A stretch of DNA of 64,000 nt from assembly GCA_029959085.1 (NCBI GenBank), contig JARWIR010000042.1, forward strand, positions 5,736,544 through 5,800,543. Direction: 5' to 3'. The notes beneath the pieces are model-generated. The model was not told where the DNA came from and made no database searches. It was given only the letters and a program-made list of their open reading frames with translations. Positions 63,367 through 64,000 of the stretch are shown here, piece after piece (position 1 is the first letter of the stretch; the number at the start of each line of letters is the position of its first letter). The stretch comes from Nemophila menziesii (Eukaryota > Streptophyta > Magnoliopsida > Boraginales > Hydrophyllaceae). The position numbers and the translations under genes were made by a program.

Positions 63367-64000
63367 CCTCGAGAGTATGTTCTCTTTCTTCCTTACCATT
63401 TCTGTAAATGCTTTTATCTGCTAATTTTATTTTCTGTTTCGAGTCTTTTTCGAGTCGTGGGGGCACGGCTCATTTTTTAGTTGGGGTGTGGGGATTCGTT
63501 GTCTCTCATCTCCATTTTTCTGTTTTTAGGTAGAAATTAAAATTTTTGATACATGGGAATTAGATGTACAGTGTGTTTAATAGCTTGAAAGCATAAGCTC
63601 GGTGAATTGATGATAGTAAGTAGTATGTTTATGAGCTATGTTATTTGTATGCTTTGAGTATTTGCAGGAAAACACACGTTGATAGTAAAGAAAAGATTAG
63701 TAAGCAATGCGATAGAAAGTATGTTCGATCTCAGGAAACCTTGAGAAGTGTGTAGGCCGTGAGATCCAAGCTAGTTTCCAAACCATTTTATGAAAGTGCT
63801 AAAGGTAAGAAATTAGAGAAATTGCATAGTGTAGAAAGTGATTAAGACAGTTCTTTCATATTGAAGCCACTTTAAGCCTTTTTATACCTTCTCACCTTGT
63901 TATTTTGATTTTATATGCTATATCCTTCTCAGCCCCTTCTAGCCTTTCTAAAGCTTTTTATTGAAACACATTATAAGCCATATCCCTTTAGATTATAGGA
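63367..64000 (+). other. D 3' non-coding tail (incomplete)
   Basis: GAGTCGTG hairpin at 63452-63471, polypurine-like AGTTGGGGTGTGGGG at about 63479-63493, then the conserved tail up to CCATATCCCTTTAGATTATAGG at the window end, the same block as 200-235 of element A in plus orientation. The polypurine tract and 3' LTR are outside. Confidence 0.7.
63452..63471 (+). other. GAGTCGTG hairpin (D)
   Basis: GAGTCGTG-GGGG-CACGGCTC. The single change in the stem gives a G-U pair in RNA, so pairing is kept. Confidence 0.75.

Larger units (their letters stand above)
56709..64000 (+). mobile_element. Element D: Athila-like non-autonomous LTR element, runs off the window
   Basis: 5' LTR 56709-58238, PBS 58245-58262, gag (58395-59711, broken), Gag end-protease-integrase tail (59894-61198), the post-integrase motif, palindrome array, ORF2 (62305-63366) and conserved 3' tail to the window end. 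No RT, RNase H or integrase core between protease and integrase tail. Its LTR and Gag are closest to H1. Inserted into the MULE transposase; the second LTR must be beyond 64000. Confidence 0.9.

Overview
This window is plant nuclear DNA, almost certainly an angiosperm. It holds Athila-type Ty3/gypsy and Ty1/copia pol genes, tRNA-Asp and tRNA-iMet primer sites, a MULE transposase with an intron, plant L1-type LINE tails and a Mutator-like MITE. I found no convincing host gene, rRNA, tRNA or CRISPR array. It reads as a nested transposable-element block, and I cannot name the species.

Positions 1-39274 are one nest. The oldest member, H1 (minus strand, 3474-39274), is a decayed Athila-type element with gag, protease, RT, RNase H, integrase and a third gene (ORF2) downstream of pol. 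Three LTR elements of related families sit inside it, all in the same orientation. N1 (29740-37256) is in gag with target duplication AGCTC. C (15711-24722) is just after integrase with duplication CACAT and LTRs that look identical. N2 (6548-14451) is in ORF2 with a nearly perfect CAAT duplication. A 182 bp MITE (5521-5702) with perfect 67 bp terminal repeats is in the H1 3' tail. On the left, a plus-strand element A (1-3473) is fused to the truncated H1 3' LTR.

Positions 39275-43194 hold degenerate, CACTA-like DNA. Positions 43200-48090 are a copia element on the minus strand. Positions 48096-53430 are low-complexity and repeat-rich DNA with two LINE remnants. Positions 53431-64000 are a second nest: an A/N1-type LTR fragment, cut by a MULE, which is cut by the plus-strand Athila-like element D (56709 to beyond the window end).

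Only H1 has RT, RNase H and an integrase core. C and D keep Gag, protease and the integrase C-terminal tail only; N2 keeps traces of that tail; N1 encodes an unrelated Q/N/Y-rich protein. These look like parasites of an H1-like autonomous partner. All families share unusual cis features. The LTR begins with an inverted repeat. Its transcribed leader has repeated UGAC-loop mini-hairpins. The 3' region, in order, has a conserved motif after integrase, an array of paired palindromes about 21 bp apart repeating every ~108 bp, an ORF2 site, a perfect GAGTCGTG hairpin, several copies of the polypurine-tract-like sequence, and a covarying hairpin before the true polypurine tract. This shared 3' architecture is the most interesting signal here.
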